DNA from: Apricaphanius iberus
Lineage: Eukaryota; Chordata; Actinopteri; Cyprinodontiformes; Aphaniidae
Direction of reading: 5' to 3'
Assembly (NCBI GenBank): GCA_028564705.1
Contig: JAPXFQ010001303.1
Location: 965,637-1,029,636 of the forward strand
Length of the DNA stretch: 64,000 bases
Under the pieces are notes generated by a model that was not told where the DNA came from, made no database searches, and saw only the letters and a program-made list of their open reading frames with translations. Made by a program: the position numbers and the translations under genes. Of this stretch, positions 1 through 13,300 are shown piece by piece. Positions within the stretch are counted from its first letter, which is position 1, and every line of letters begins with the position of its first letter.

Positions 1-1306
1 TGATTCTGGGGTCAAACTGTGGTTGATTACATCTGAAATACATCAAGAACTTAAAGAAGGAAAAAAATCCCACATAAATCCTCATCAGTGGTTGAGAAAA
101 GTGCTTCAGTGATTTAAGTAATCCTCCATCCGTTGGCTGAGAGTCCCAGGTGTAGGCTGGGAGGGGGAAACGCTGCATGTTGAACAGTGAAATGGAGGTT
201 AAGCCTCATTCTGAGCCATTATTCTTCCTTTTTCTAAGTTAGAAAGATGGAAAACACACCATAGTAAAAGAAAGTACGAGAAACTCCACTGTAGGGTCCT
301 TATAAAAGAGGGGAACTGATTTTCAGATTTCAACTTACCGTGCTGTTCCTCTCCAACAAGTTTAAAGATGTAACCAATTTTTTCAATGTGTATTTATTTA
401 TAAAAAACACTTTAAATACATCAAACCAGCTAATTACCGGGTTAAGAAATGTAGGATTAGTAGGGTTTGTTATTTTTAGCAACTTTCAGTCGTAATTATA
501 AATCTAACGCTACATTTATGGGCACCTCTGGTAAAGATGTGTAAAAATCCCTAAAATAAATACAGATATATAGCTTTGAAGATTGTTCTATAAGGCTTTT
601 CTTGGCCAATGCTAATTTTCAGCTTTCTTTGGGATCTAACCAGCAGATTACAATTCTAATTTTGTTATTGAGGGACTGTTAATCTGTTAATAAAGAGAAA
701 AATGTGTTGCTAACAGAGCTGAAAACGAATGAATTCCCAGATCCTTGCTACTTATCCATAAAAGCACATCCATGACATTCATCTGAATAAAAATGCAGTT
801 TCCTGATATATTCATAGATCAAAAATGATTTCAGTATTTGATCACAAACATGAACTGTTCAAGAAAACAAATACACGTTTCAACCTCTAGTTTATGTCTA
901 TTGTATTTTTATTTATCTTTTACATCTCTTAGCATCCTGCTCACTGCACGGTAATGACAAACTTGGGTACAGCCCGGTTTGTCATGGGGTTGAGTTGTTT
1001 TAAATTTTTTAAATATTGCTCTGACTTTAGGTATGGGAATATCTAGGCAATGAGGTATTTTCTTGTAGCATTTAAATAAAACCCAAAAGTAAAGAGTGAC
1101 ACCTAAATAATCTTGCAGAAACACATTAGGGAAGTTGAATTTGAGAGATGCAATTTAATCATCATCAAATCTCACTTAAACAAAACAAAAGCCTGGTCAA
1201 CAAGATATAAATGCATCCTAATCAGCATGTAGGGATTTGAGGATTAAATTGAAATAAAATGTTTTCCATCAACGATATTTGTAAGAGAGAGTGAACATTT
1301 TCTTAC
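1..1306. other. NHLRC2 last-intron sequence
   Basis: Expected to be the intron before the missing final exon. Apart from the Tc1 fragment below I see nothing recognisable. Minus-strand translations show no stretch like the known NHLRC2 C-terminus. Confidence 0.5.
909..1124 (-). mobile_element. Tc1-like transposase fragment
   Basis: The minus strand reads LDIPIPKVRAIFKKFKTTQP followed by RAVSRMLRDVKDK. This resembles the paired helix-turn-helix region of fish Tc1-like transposases (an IPxSTVRxIIKKFKTTG-type sequence and a following RRMVRD-type segment). It is a short relic with no catalytic domain. Confidence 0.6.
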
Positions 1307-4300
1307 CCTCAGCAGAGAGTGCCCAGCAGCTGGGTGCCTCGTCGGTGAGTTTTACTCCTTCTGGAAGCGAAATGGTGAGTGACAGGACGACAGTCTGGCC
1401 CACAGATGCCGTAACTGGAGGCAAATCTCTCTTGACAGCTGATTTAGGTAGAGTGGGGACTTTGGTTGCTCCCAAAGGCTTCACAGATGCTGAGTCTGTG
1501 AACTCAGTGGAGATGTGGAACTGGTTCGGAGACAGATTTAGGTGTTTGGATTAATGTGGAGCAAAGACAAAGCTACTTATGCTCACATTGTTCTTTTCTA
1601 TGTCACCTTTACCCAGATGTAGAGGGCAAATGCTTTTAGGTAAGATTAATTACAAAAAGACAAACAAAGAGTAAAGTCCTTTTATAAAGGTTGCAAACAC
1701 ACACTCTTATCAAACACACACACACACAAACAAACAAGCCTAACCGGGGAGACATTGTTGGAGTCCAGGTCAAGAACTTTGATTTTATGGTTGTTGGTGT
1801 CGGCCACAAAGAGAAGCTTCGCCCCGATGCAGATTCCTCCAGGTTCATTAAAGCAGGTTTTGTTAAACTGTGGGCCCAGACTATCTCCAGCTTCTCCTGT
1901 TCCTGCTAACGTGGTGCACTGCTTTGTCTTTGGATCCACCACCTTGATCTGAGCACAATGACACACATAAAGGAGGTTTAACCTCAGAAAGGGCTCCAAT
2001 ACAGTTCCTATTCCCAAATTCCAAACTTTTTAATAGGAAAAATGAAGTTCTCAGTACACTTGTGGCTCATCTTTTAATTATGAATGCTAAGTAAATATTG
2101 AAGATATTTCTACACAGAGCTCACTCATGAAATACCTGCAAAAAAACAAAACACCAGAACGAAGTAAAAGAAGGATAAATGAAAGGAATGCAGAGAGCAA
2201 GGAAGGGAGTGAGTAAAAAAAACAAAGAGAAAGGATAGAACGGACGGACGGACGGACGGAAGGAAGGAAGGAATCAATCAATCAAATCATTTATACAGCA
2301 CATTTCTAACAACCAAGGTTCACCAAAGTGCTTCACATCATAGATTAAGCTAAATGTTGACTTTATAAATAGCAAACAAACACAAAAAAACTGAACAGTT
2401 AGATAAAAAGCAATATAAAAGCTGATTAAAGGTTAAAATAATAAAAGGAGTATAATGACTTTAACCGCTAAATTACATCCAAAACAAGTAAGTCTTAAGT
2501 TTTGCTTTAAATTAAGGCAGATCTGTGAGAAAAACATTTAAACTTTAAGGCTGGGGGGAAGAAGTATGCCTATAAAAAAAGAGACAGTTATTAATGCTTT
2601 GCGGATCTAAACAGAAGTGAGAATTTGGAACTTTCTTTAACCTCTCAGGCCTCAAGGAACCCAAAATGACGCCAGAACCGTTAAATGAAGGAACACCGGA
2701 CTGATGGAGCAGCCTTGTGACGAGCCTCAGTTACCTTGTGGTTGTAGGAGTCGGCCACATAGAGCAGGCTTTGTTCAGAAGCCCAGGCAACACCGAGGGG
2801 ATGCTGCAACTTGGCATCCACCCCTTTCCCATCGACGTCCCCGAAAGCAAAAAGGTTCTGGTGGACAGAGGACAAAAGAGTCAGAAAGAAAAGGTGTTAT
2901 AGTCAGTAACTTTGATGGTAATCGGCAGAAAATGAAGAAATTCTAAGTGTGACAGATAGTTTGAGGCTAACGTGAACAGAGTTGATGGAAAAGCATTACA
3001 TCTAAATACTACCTGATTTGTAAGAAGGGAGAGAAATATGAAGTGATGGCAATTTATTCTTGATCACACAGTCGGGATAAAACGTATTTCTGTAGCACAA
3101 CACTGTAGTGACCGAATTATGACTTTGAAATCTCGTATGAGTCAATTGTTAGTTTAAATGTATCTGAATGTTTTTCTTCACTGAAAGAGTCGGGGGGTTT
3201 TTTGTAAACACAGCTAATTATAAGAATGAAAAAAGTGCTAAGGATTTACAGAGTTAAACTCTCAAAATTTCCTTTTTTAAACAAAACCTTTAAACATTTG
3301 TCAGATTGTGGGAAAAGCATGTTCCCTTACAGTGAGAACTGGAGATTTTTATTTTTCTTAACTCTCAATTCCAGAGAGATGGAGAAAGAGAGCGACAGAT
3401 GGATGGATGAAATATAGATGGATGATAATTTGACGGATAGATGAAGGGATGGATGAACATTACATTTCTCTAAACCAGTCTAATGGACTGAATGAACCTA
3501 TCTGCCGGGTCGCATCTTGAAATCTTGGATCACTGCCTAAACCCTTCTAGACACTCTGATCAACCGCCAGTAAAATAAATCAGCAAATATTTCATTGAGA
3601 TGTATTTTGTGTCCTTATTAGTGCTGTTCAATATAAAAGGCTTCTGTAGTTTAACATTCAGACACAAAACACCTTGAATGACTCAGGCTGCCTGTCTGTC
3701 TGTCTCAGGGTCTTATAATGTGTTCAATGGAAATTTGAACAAATGGCATGGAAGGGGTTACTTCTCTCAAAACCCAGCAAATTATAGCATATTTGAAGTG
3801 TACCGACTCCTCAGTAAATCGTTTTATGCTTCAGAGCTCTTACTTACAAAACGATGCATAAAATCCCAAAAAATGAAATGAAACAATTGCTGGAAAACAT
3901 TACAGCCCCAAAGTTGTTTTTTCAGGCACTGCTTCAGCAGGAAAACAAGTTAGCCCTTGTGTGTCTCTGTAGTTTTTTTTTCTTCTTCTTGTTTTAAATC
4001 AATACCTTCTATTTATGGAAGAACAACCCTGAATCCTTGTGACTGCCTAAGGCTTACAGAGATTTCTAACAAAGCTTCCTTCAAAATAGGTCTAAATAAT
4101 TTTTATAAAGCTGAAATTGTGTTCGATTGATGTGTAAATATTATAGCTTATCAAGTCTGGAGGCAATAAAATCTACCGTTATAGCACCAAGAAGGGCCGA
4201 ATTTTTTTTTTTTTTTTCAATTTAAATGTTACTGCCTTCATCATGTTTTGCTTTCTTTTTTTTTTTTAAACTGTTGTCTAAAAAGTTTCACTTTTATAGA

Positions 4301-7300
4301 GAAAAACTTTCAACAAATCAATTAAAAACATAAAAATTTGAGTCCTAAAACCACCAAAAACTGAAAAAAAGCACAATGGATTCTTGACGTTAAATGTAAC
4401 TAAATATAAAAAAACAGTGGTTAAAAACTCATTAGTGCTGCTTTTTATTCCACAATCTGTTGTGCGTTTAGCACCAACCAGTGGGTCTCTCTCCCCTCCA
4501 ACCAGATGCTTGACGGCTCCGTCCTTCAGGGCCAGAGTGCGGATGGAGCTGCTCTCGCTGTCGGCCACGTACAGGCAGCTCCAGGGCTCCTCTGCAGCCA
4601 CAGCCAGGCCTGAAGGCTGGGCGAAGCCCGCCTTGTGAGGGTAGGCGTTGTTTCGGTTCTCCTCGCTGCCGCTGCCCGCCCATCGCACGCAGGTTCCAGC
4701 CTTGGATTCACTGTGACGGTGGTACAACACAAATAAATTGATTCCCTGCTATGTAACCCTAGCTAAAATAACACAGTGCCGTTAGAAGTATTTGGCCCCT
4801 TACAGATTTCTTCTGTTTTTCCTTTTACCCCCCATTTTGTTTTTAAATAAGCCTTTCAGAAATGGACTTGCTGGTTTGCCTTTGATCATTGTCTTCCTGC
4901 ACAACCCAAGTGAGCATGCCATATGACAAACGTGGTTCGGACATGTTTTCCCAAATAAATGCACTGCCTGGCAGTGATCTTGTATTGATGAAGGGAGAGT
5001 TCGACCTCTGAGGAAAGCCTTCTCCAAGACATCCCAAATATTCTCAACAAGCTCACTAAACCACTCTTTCTTAATCTAAGCCCGATGAATCCTGGCATCG
5101 TCCGCTTGGAATACGTCCATGCCATCAGGGAAACAGAGACATGCTCTGATGAAATTCTGTTTATTTAGGTAGTCGGCTGACACTATAACGTTGTTGAACC
5201 TGGACCTGACCAACTGTAAGAACCACAGACCATAGCACTGCCAATCAAGCTTGTACAGTAAAGCAGTAGGCAAGATGGGTGCATCACATCATCTGCCTCT
5301 CTTCTTATCCTGATGTGCCCATCACTCTGGAAGAGGGTAAATCTGAATTCAGCCCACATGACCTTATTCCTATCTTCAAGCTCCCTAGGAAACTGAAGCC
5401 ATTTTCTCTGGTTAGCCTCACTCATTATTTAGTGGTTTTCTTGCAGCTAAACAGCTTTTCAGTCCCGATCCCTTAAATTCCCTTCAGATTATACTTGTTG
5501 AAATGCTGTTACTTTCTCTATTAAAGTAATAGTACTACTGCTGTTTCTCTTCCATTTAATTTCACAATTTTTTGTGATCGCCAGCTGTGGTCATTCTGGA
5601 TTTTTTTCCAACCACATTTTTCCTGGTCCCCCACTTCCTTTAGATTTTATTTTATTTGTTTAAACGCTGGACTTTTTGCTACCTAGTTTTAGTAGTTTCT
5701 GTAATCTCCTTGTATGTTTTCTCTGCTTGGTCTAATGATATGATCCTTGTTGAAACAGACAAAAATCTTTTCCACAACCAAGGGATACAGTTGTGAAAAT
5801 GGAATCTCGTACCAATTTCCTTAGTTCCTCCAGTAGTTGACTTTTTATTCTGGACAGGCAGTGTAAATTCCTCATCTTACAATTGATTTTTGTAATTATG
5901 CAAGTTAGTTTAGAGTTTTGGAACATTTGACTGTAGCTAAAAAGCAACAAAACAAAATAAATCTTCAAGTGGAAAATACTTTCTTGCAGCACTATATGTG
6001 AATGTAGATCTGTGCTTAAAAAAAGAGTTATGGATATGGGACTGTAAGCAGGTCTCTCACCCTCCTTTGGGCAGTTTTCCATCCTCTAGGAACAAAGCCC
6101 AGATCTGATGGGTCCCTGCCATGGCTATCCACAGCACGTTGTCTTCAGCACCGCCTACACATAAGATTGAACCCCAAACACCCCCCCCCCCCAAAAAAAG
6201 CTGTAAATTTGGAACATGAAAAGTCCAGCCTTCTAAAACTCAGCATCATTATCATTAAAACACTTTGCAAATTTCAAAGTGGTAATTATTCTTTGCCATG
6301 TGTGGTGGGTATCTTTGAACAAGTGAGGAAAATGATCAGAGGTTAATTATTAGACTGCTCACATGAAACTGTAAACAAGTATGCTTACATCCTAGTGGAA
6401 AGACAAACTTTTTATGGAGGATAAGATTTTTCTTCAAAGGAAAGAAACACATTGTGTTAAGTAAAAAAAAAAAGCTGAAGAAATTTAGCCAGCTAACGGC
6501 TGAAGAATAAAATCTAAGAATCTGGACAGACAAAGCACTGAGGTAAAGCAAAGCTATTTGTTAGTGAGAATGGAACAACTTTATGTGCTTTTGATTTGAG
6601 AAGCTCAATGTTTGAACTAATCATTGTCCTTTATGGAGTCCCTAAAGTTCAATTACGAAATTGACAGAGATTGATTAATGCAGTGACACTGAAATTACAG
6701 CCTCCTTAATTGTATCACACCTCTAAACACAATACTAATAATTAATTTATTTACTATATATAGTAGATGGGCAATTGGACAGACAGATACTCAAGGTTTG
6801 ACCTTCTTCCTGGTCAGTGAATTCACCATTGCTAAGCATCAAATTCAAGCTAATAACAGACATAAGAAGACTCCTATTACTGCCAACTTTGATTTACAGC
6901 AACTTTGTTCTCACATACACAGTAAGACAAAACATCTGTTCCTAATATGTGTAATTTACACTTAAGACAACTTTAAAGAGTAACTAAACCACAAAACAGT
7001 TTTTTTTGCTTATAAACTGCATAAATGGCTCTTTACCAATACAATGTTTCAGTTTCAGGGCATTTTTTGACATTTTTGTCTAAACTTGTTAAATTCTACA
7101 TTTTTTGATCTAAAACGTCTTAATGCTACCGCTCTTGGTCATTGTGTGGTACTGCATTTGAATTTAGGGATTGGTTGAACGCGGTACATCTTTTCCATTG
7201 TCTACATCACAGTTATGGTCTCACAGAGAGGCCCTCCCTCTCTATGACACACTTGCCCCGCCCTGTGGCGAGCTGGAATGGGTATGTTTTGTGCAACGCG

Positions 7301-10300
7301 CACACCGCTAAAAGAAACAGAGAATCTGAAATTCCTATGGAGGCCCACAACGGCGAGGTGGTTTAAACCGAAAAACGTGGAAGTAGTTAGAGCAAACAGA
7401 CTGGATTTACAACAGCATATGGATGGAGAGCTATTGGGGGTGTTTTGAACGTTAGCCTCTGTTAGCGTTACCACTCAGAGGCTGGACCGATCCGGTCTCC
7501 CTCTGCAGCAACTCTGGCTTCAGGCAGCACAAGCCAACGGCTCGAACTGATACGCCGTTTGGTCGCTGCGATCCATAAAGCCTCTTTTTACCTCTGGAGG
7601 ACGGTGGAGAAGAGACATCATGATTTCTCCATTTACTGGAGGAGCTTGGCAGCCCCACGCCGTATCAGCTCAGCCGTGACTGTCTCCAGACCCCACACCT
7701 GCGTCCTCCCTTCAAGCTCATGCTCCAAACTTAGCCACGCCCCTCTGTGCCTCATGACCCTACCCACTTCATAGAGTTTTTCAAATGTTGCCTGGGGGCG
7801 GGAAAATGCTTTTTAATGGGATTCAGTTACACTTTAATAGTTACACATTTTAACCATAGTTCAAAATGGACTCTCTCAAATGGACAAAACTAGTACAAAT
7901 ATCAAATTTTTAATATTTTTTTAACTTTCAGTGGATTTGGTTTTTGATGGACTATTAGTATAGGAGCAGTTAGAATTTAAAAAATCAATAAACAGTTAAT
8001 CTCATAAAAGTGTATTAAAATTGTTGAATCTAGATTTTTTTCCACATTTTAATGCATTGCAGCTTATACAAACATTTTTATTATTTATTAGTTGATTTTT
8101 TTGTGGCAATGCTGGCCTTTATACGAAAGTGAACAGCTTAGAAAAGGGGAAAGAAGAGGGTGAAGTAATGCAGCAAATGTCCATGGAGCTAGGACTCAAA
8201 CAGTACAGCTGCATCGAGGATTAAGGCCTCCATACATGGGGTGTCTGCTATAACCACAATGCCCCACTTTTTTGTTTATATATTCTGTATGTGTTTATGG
8301 TTTTTGTCATAAGAAACAGATAGTCCTCTTTTCCTCAGTGGGACAAAAAAAAAAAAACATTAAATATTTTCCAAAAATTAAAAAAGAAAGAAAAGAAAAG
8401 TGGAATATTCATTTATAGCCTAAATAGCTGATAAAATCACATATTTGCATGATTATTTTTGCTGCAGTGTTTAAAATTGGTTTCCTAAAGGAAACTTTAG
8501 TTTCATTTTCCGTTCTTATTTACATCTAGAAAACAATTAAAATGAAATTCAATACTTTTCCAGATTGTACAGGAATACTCATTTTCATAAACAGTTGTGT
8601 AACAAATACAGGGAGTTTTAAAGATAGATGTTGAGTTCTTTGATCCTTTCTGACCTCTGCAGCGCTGGGAAATGCAGGGATAAAGAGAACTTCAGATGAC
8701 TGGTTTTATATTTATAGGTAATGTATGAATCACCTGCCCTTCATTGAACAGGCAGACTATAAATCTCAAAGTAGTCTCTTTCAGTTGCTAACAGATTTTT
8801 TTTCTCTTCCCCTTCATTTGTATTTGCATCAAACCTGATCTGCAAAGTAACAAGGCTTTATAAAGTCTAGACAATATGAGAAATCAAATGGACTCAGTAA
8901 TTATTGATGGATGAGAAGAATGTGGAGGGACTACAAACAGGATAGAGGGCAATCTGTCTTGCAATACAAAAAAAAGGAAGGTCAGATGAGGAGGAGAAGT
9001 ATATTCCCAGTCAACTTCCAGACAGTAAGAAAAACTCACCGGCAGTGCCAAGCGCCACATCCCAAGGAGAGCTGATTGGCTGCTGGGGCCCCATAGCCCC
9101 GCCCTCTTTGTCTGTCCCCTGTGTGCCTACACCGGCGAGAGTGCTGACTCGTCCCTGTACCAGGTCAACCTAACACGTTGACATAAAACAAAGACAGACA
9201 GGCATCCCTTCAGATACAAGCATCATTAAAAAAACGCAGCCGTTGCAAGGGTATGGAGATGGTCGGTACCTTTCGAATTAGGTGGTTTTCAGTGTCGGCC
9301 ACATATACAGCATCCCCTTTGATGGCGACGCCCTGTGGGGAGTTGAATAAAGCTTCGGACAAGTCACCATCTTTTCTGCCTCGTTCTGGTCCTGTAACAA
9401 AAGAGCCACAGTTATCTCTCACAGAATTGTCCTTCATTGGCTGCAGTCTTCTAATTAACACCCAGAACTGGTTGATTTTATCTAGCAGAATCAGCGTAAA
9501 GGGGGTTCACTGCAAAGAGATCTTTAGCAGTAAAAAAAACAAAGAACAAAATACATAATTTTCGTTTCATTTTATGATTAAGCTCTATATTGAGTTGGTC
9601 TTTTTCAAAACCAGTTTACGTTTGAGGTTGTAATATAACAAAATGGGCCAGATTTACCAAAATTCCAAATAAAGAGCGCAATATTGCATGTGCTGCAAAC
9701 ATTTTGCATGAAGGGCGTGTTCCTGATTTGTGGGTGGTCTACTAAGATTGAGTGTGCTAATGATACAAGTCCCAACGAGCTGTATTCAGATGGGGACATT
9801 ACATTCCCTGCTCTGTGCCACTATACCACAGCCAGAGAGAGGAGGAATAGATGCAGTGGATTCCTGATGCACCTTTTGCAAAAAAAAAACAACAAAAAAC
9901 GATTGTCAAGTCTATGGCCACTATTAGACTAGAATGTCTGTGAATTAATATTATTTTTATTTTTTATTTTTGTCATGAATAAACTTCAGGCGTGCGGTGT
10001 ACATGCGCTGGCTCTGCTCAATGCAAACGCATTCCAGAGTCTGACTGATTAAAGATGCAGCTTGTCAAGAACAAGGCTGCTCGCAGTCCAGACATGTCCA
10101 TATTCTGCTAATATGGTTGAAATGCACCCCACTTTATCATGGCCCCTATGAAATGTATTAAATTAATTTTAAAATGTGCTAACACACACTTCATGCAAAA
10201 ATCTGCTGTCTACAGAGCATCTCAGAAATTAATAAATTATGTAAAAACGTTAGAAATCAAAAGTGAAGTTAATCTTTTGAAAAAAAGTACTAAAATCTGA

Positions 10301-13300
10301 TTTTATATCAGTGTTTCTGGAATTTTATTGAAGGTTGGAAATTTACAAGTTACTAACATCTGGCTTTTGTATGTAATCTGAAATGCATGAATGCTGTTTT
10401 TAAAACGCCATATATGCAATTTTCATTGTTGTATTGTGCATGCTAATTATATTTTATTAATTGTACCCCAGGAAGATTAGTTACCACCTGGCCATTAGAG
10501 TGCCAATTACTATTACGTTAGAATGTACATATGTGAATCATATTTTTAGTTTATCAGTAATAAAAGTAGTTTGAATGTGCTGGCGCAAAATTAAGATACA
10601 CCTTTCAAAGACAGAAAAAAAAAGCCACTAAAATTGCTGACACAAACAGTTTGATGTGTCGTAAACCACACGTATCCTAGAATCCTACTTTTTGCTCTCC
10701 TACAGTATTTTGCTTCTTCTAACTCCATGATTCTCAAACTGTGGTACGTGTACCACTAGTGGTACTCAAGCTCTCCCTAGTGGTACTTGGAGGAAAGTTC
10801 TAAAATATTTTTTGATAATAAAAGTAATTCAAAAATGTATAATTCACAAACACTATTGCTGACAACAATTACCAATAAATAATCCTTATTAGGAGTATTT
10901 AAGCCTTCTTTGTTAATTGTCTATAGCCTTTTCTACTGTATGTTTAGGTTGTACATGATATTGGTACTTGGAGAGCTTGACAATTTCTCAGGTGGTGACC
11001 ACTCTAAAAAGTTTGAGAAATACTGTTAGAATCTAACAGATTCTAACAGTAGTAACCAAATTGCATGTTCATCAAGGGAATAAGCACTAAATAGATTTTG
11101 CGCATTTTGCTTTAGATTTAACAGGCACAGTCTTACCTGCACATGGTTAGTACATCAGCTGCAGCATGTTTTTGCGACGCTATGCAGTTTGCGCCCTTTT
11201 TAACAAGTGCAAACCTTTGATAAATCAGGACCAATATGAAGGGGTGTGCATAATTTTGCAAGGCGCTGTGTATAATTATCACATTACTGATTAGCAGGTG
11301 GCAGTTTATTGTTGTTTTTTTCCACAAAGATGAGGCAATCTGCGCAAAAATAAAACCATCTACTTTCTTTTTTCTGTTGCTCACACTTAGGTCAGAGCCA
11401 AAATAGCAGCGTGTTCTCGTCTGTGCTGCTGCCAAACGTACTGCTGGTCTCAGGCCAGCACAGTCTACCATGTGCTTCTACTGGGAGGCATTGAGGCAAA
11501 AAGCATCTCCGCACCACCGCCAAAACATTCTCAGTTATTGCTCATTATCTGTCAACTTCATAAAAAGCCAGAAAAGGGGCCAGGATTTCTATATTAGCAA
11601 AAGTCCACCATGACAAAACCTTAATGCGTATTTATCTGTACCTTGACTCTGGTGCAAATCTCTCCTGTTTTGCACGCAGAGGATGGATTTTTGCTAGTTT
11701 CCCAATTTCCTCCACAACATAGCTCAGTCGGCTGGATGATGAGCATGAGTGAAAATCCCTTTACAGGTCTAGTCTTTGTCTGGGTCATTTTAACACATTA
11801 ATATGCTGTGGCTGGGATGGGGAGGGTCTCAGGGGATATCAAGATTCTCACCAAAAATGTTAAAAATTGCCTTTTATTTTCACAATTGACCGGATTGTCT
11901 CGTGTGTCTTGGTATGATTTCTGTCAGAACTAACACCGATCGCGCGCGCAAAAAATAAACCAGGCGCCAAAACGATTCCTTCAATGTGCAAGCCGATGAT
12001 GGAGGATCGCAGAACACCATGTCTGGTATGAACCAGAGAGAGCAGAGAAGAAGAGGAGACTGGACAAAAGAGCCGTCAATATTGTGAGTGAATAATGTAA
12101 GGGTTCGTGCAGAGGGGATTGTGTGGAAAGTGATTGGTGCATTTCAACATGTTGGAAACACCTCGGCCGTCCTCTGTGTCTTCAGCCAATCTGCTAAAAA
12201 AAAGAATTCAAGTTCGGACCATCTGATTTTAATACCCCTGAAAGCTTTTTTTCCCTCTGATTGTATTGAGCTAGTTCTCGCTGGCGTCGCAAACGTCTCA
12301 TCATTGATTCACTGCTGCTAACAGTACGTGAAGCCGCTGGCGCTGTATTTCCTTCTTTAAAAGCCAGATTGACTGCCTTTAACTTAAAAGTGGCATCATA
12401 TCTATTTCTTCGTTTGTGTTCCAATATGAGGGTTTGTGCATGAAAACTTGTTTTCGCAATCTGTCTCGCTCTAGTAATGTCTCTTTGATCAATTTTGCTT
12501 TTATCGTTCGCACAAACTTCCGCATCTCTCTCTTTCCCTCTTTTCCGGTCTTCCTGAAAACTCAGTATCCTTTAGTGAAGGACGTGAGTTATACAATACA
12601 TAGATCGAGGAGGCCCTTAGCTTTAAAAACCCATAAACCGCACAGGACTACAGACCATATGCTTCAAAACATCAGGAAAAAGTAGCAGCTTATAGCCTGG
12701 AAAATATTGTAATTAATTAAAACAAATTAGTTGATATGCTGTGTTGTTTTTGTTGTTAAGAAGCAGAAATATGCAGCTATAAGCTGTGTCCACTGCATTT
12801 TTTGTTTGTTTTCATGAGACCCCCCTTGAAATGACCAGGACCCCCACTAAACCCTCCACCATTCAAATTTCTGTGCCGTGAATATGCTTTCCTCAAAGCC
12901 ATTCGATTGAAGCCCTGGTCGTATGTCTGGAGACCATATGTTGCTTTAGGCTTTATTTTAGGATATCACAGTAACTGGGAATGAATACAAATGCAAAAAT
13001 TAATTATTTTTAGATGGTAAATGATCTGTACTTGTATAGCGCTTTATTTAGTCCCTACGGACCTCAAAGTGTTTCACACTACATTCCGTCATTCACACAC
13101 TGGGGATGGCAAGCTACACAGCTGCCCTGAGGCGGATTGACAGACACGAGGCTGCATGATACTGGTTCCACTGGGTCCTCTAACCACCACCAGTAGGCAA
13201 AGGGTGAATTGTCTTGCCCAAGGACACAACGTCACAGACAGACAGACAGATAGATATTTGTTTATTTTCATGGATCTTTTTAGTTCACAATTTATGCTAC

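Larger units (their letters stand above)
9645..11232. mobile_element. DNA transposon-like element with inverted ends
   Basis: The left end GGGCCAGATTTACCAAA and the reverse complement of the right end (GGTCCTGATTTATCAAA) agree at 14 of 17 positions. The interior is AT-rich and non-coding and contains another inserted element at 10731-11022. No target-site duplication is clear. It sits between NHLRC2 exons 4 and 5. Confidence 0.5.

Noticed and set aside
8097..8275. Functional tRNA gene
   Set aside because: Only a B-box-like word is present; no cloverleaf or anticodon arm could be formed.
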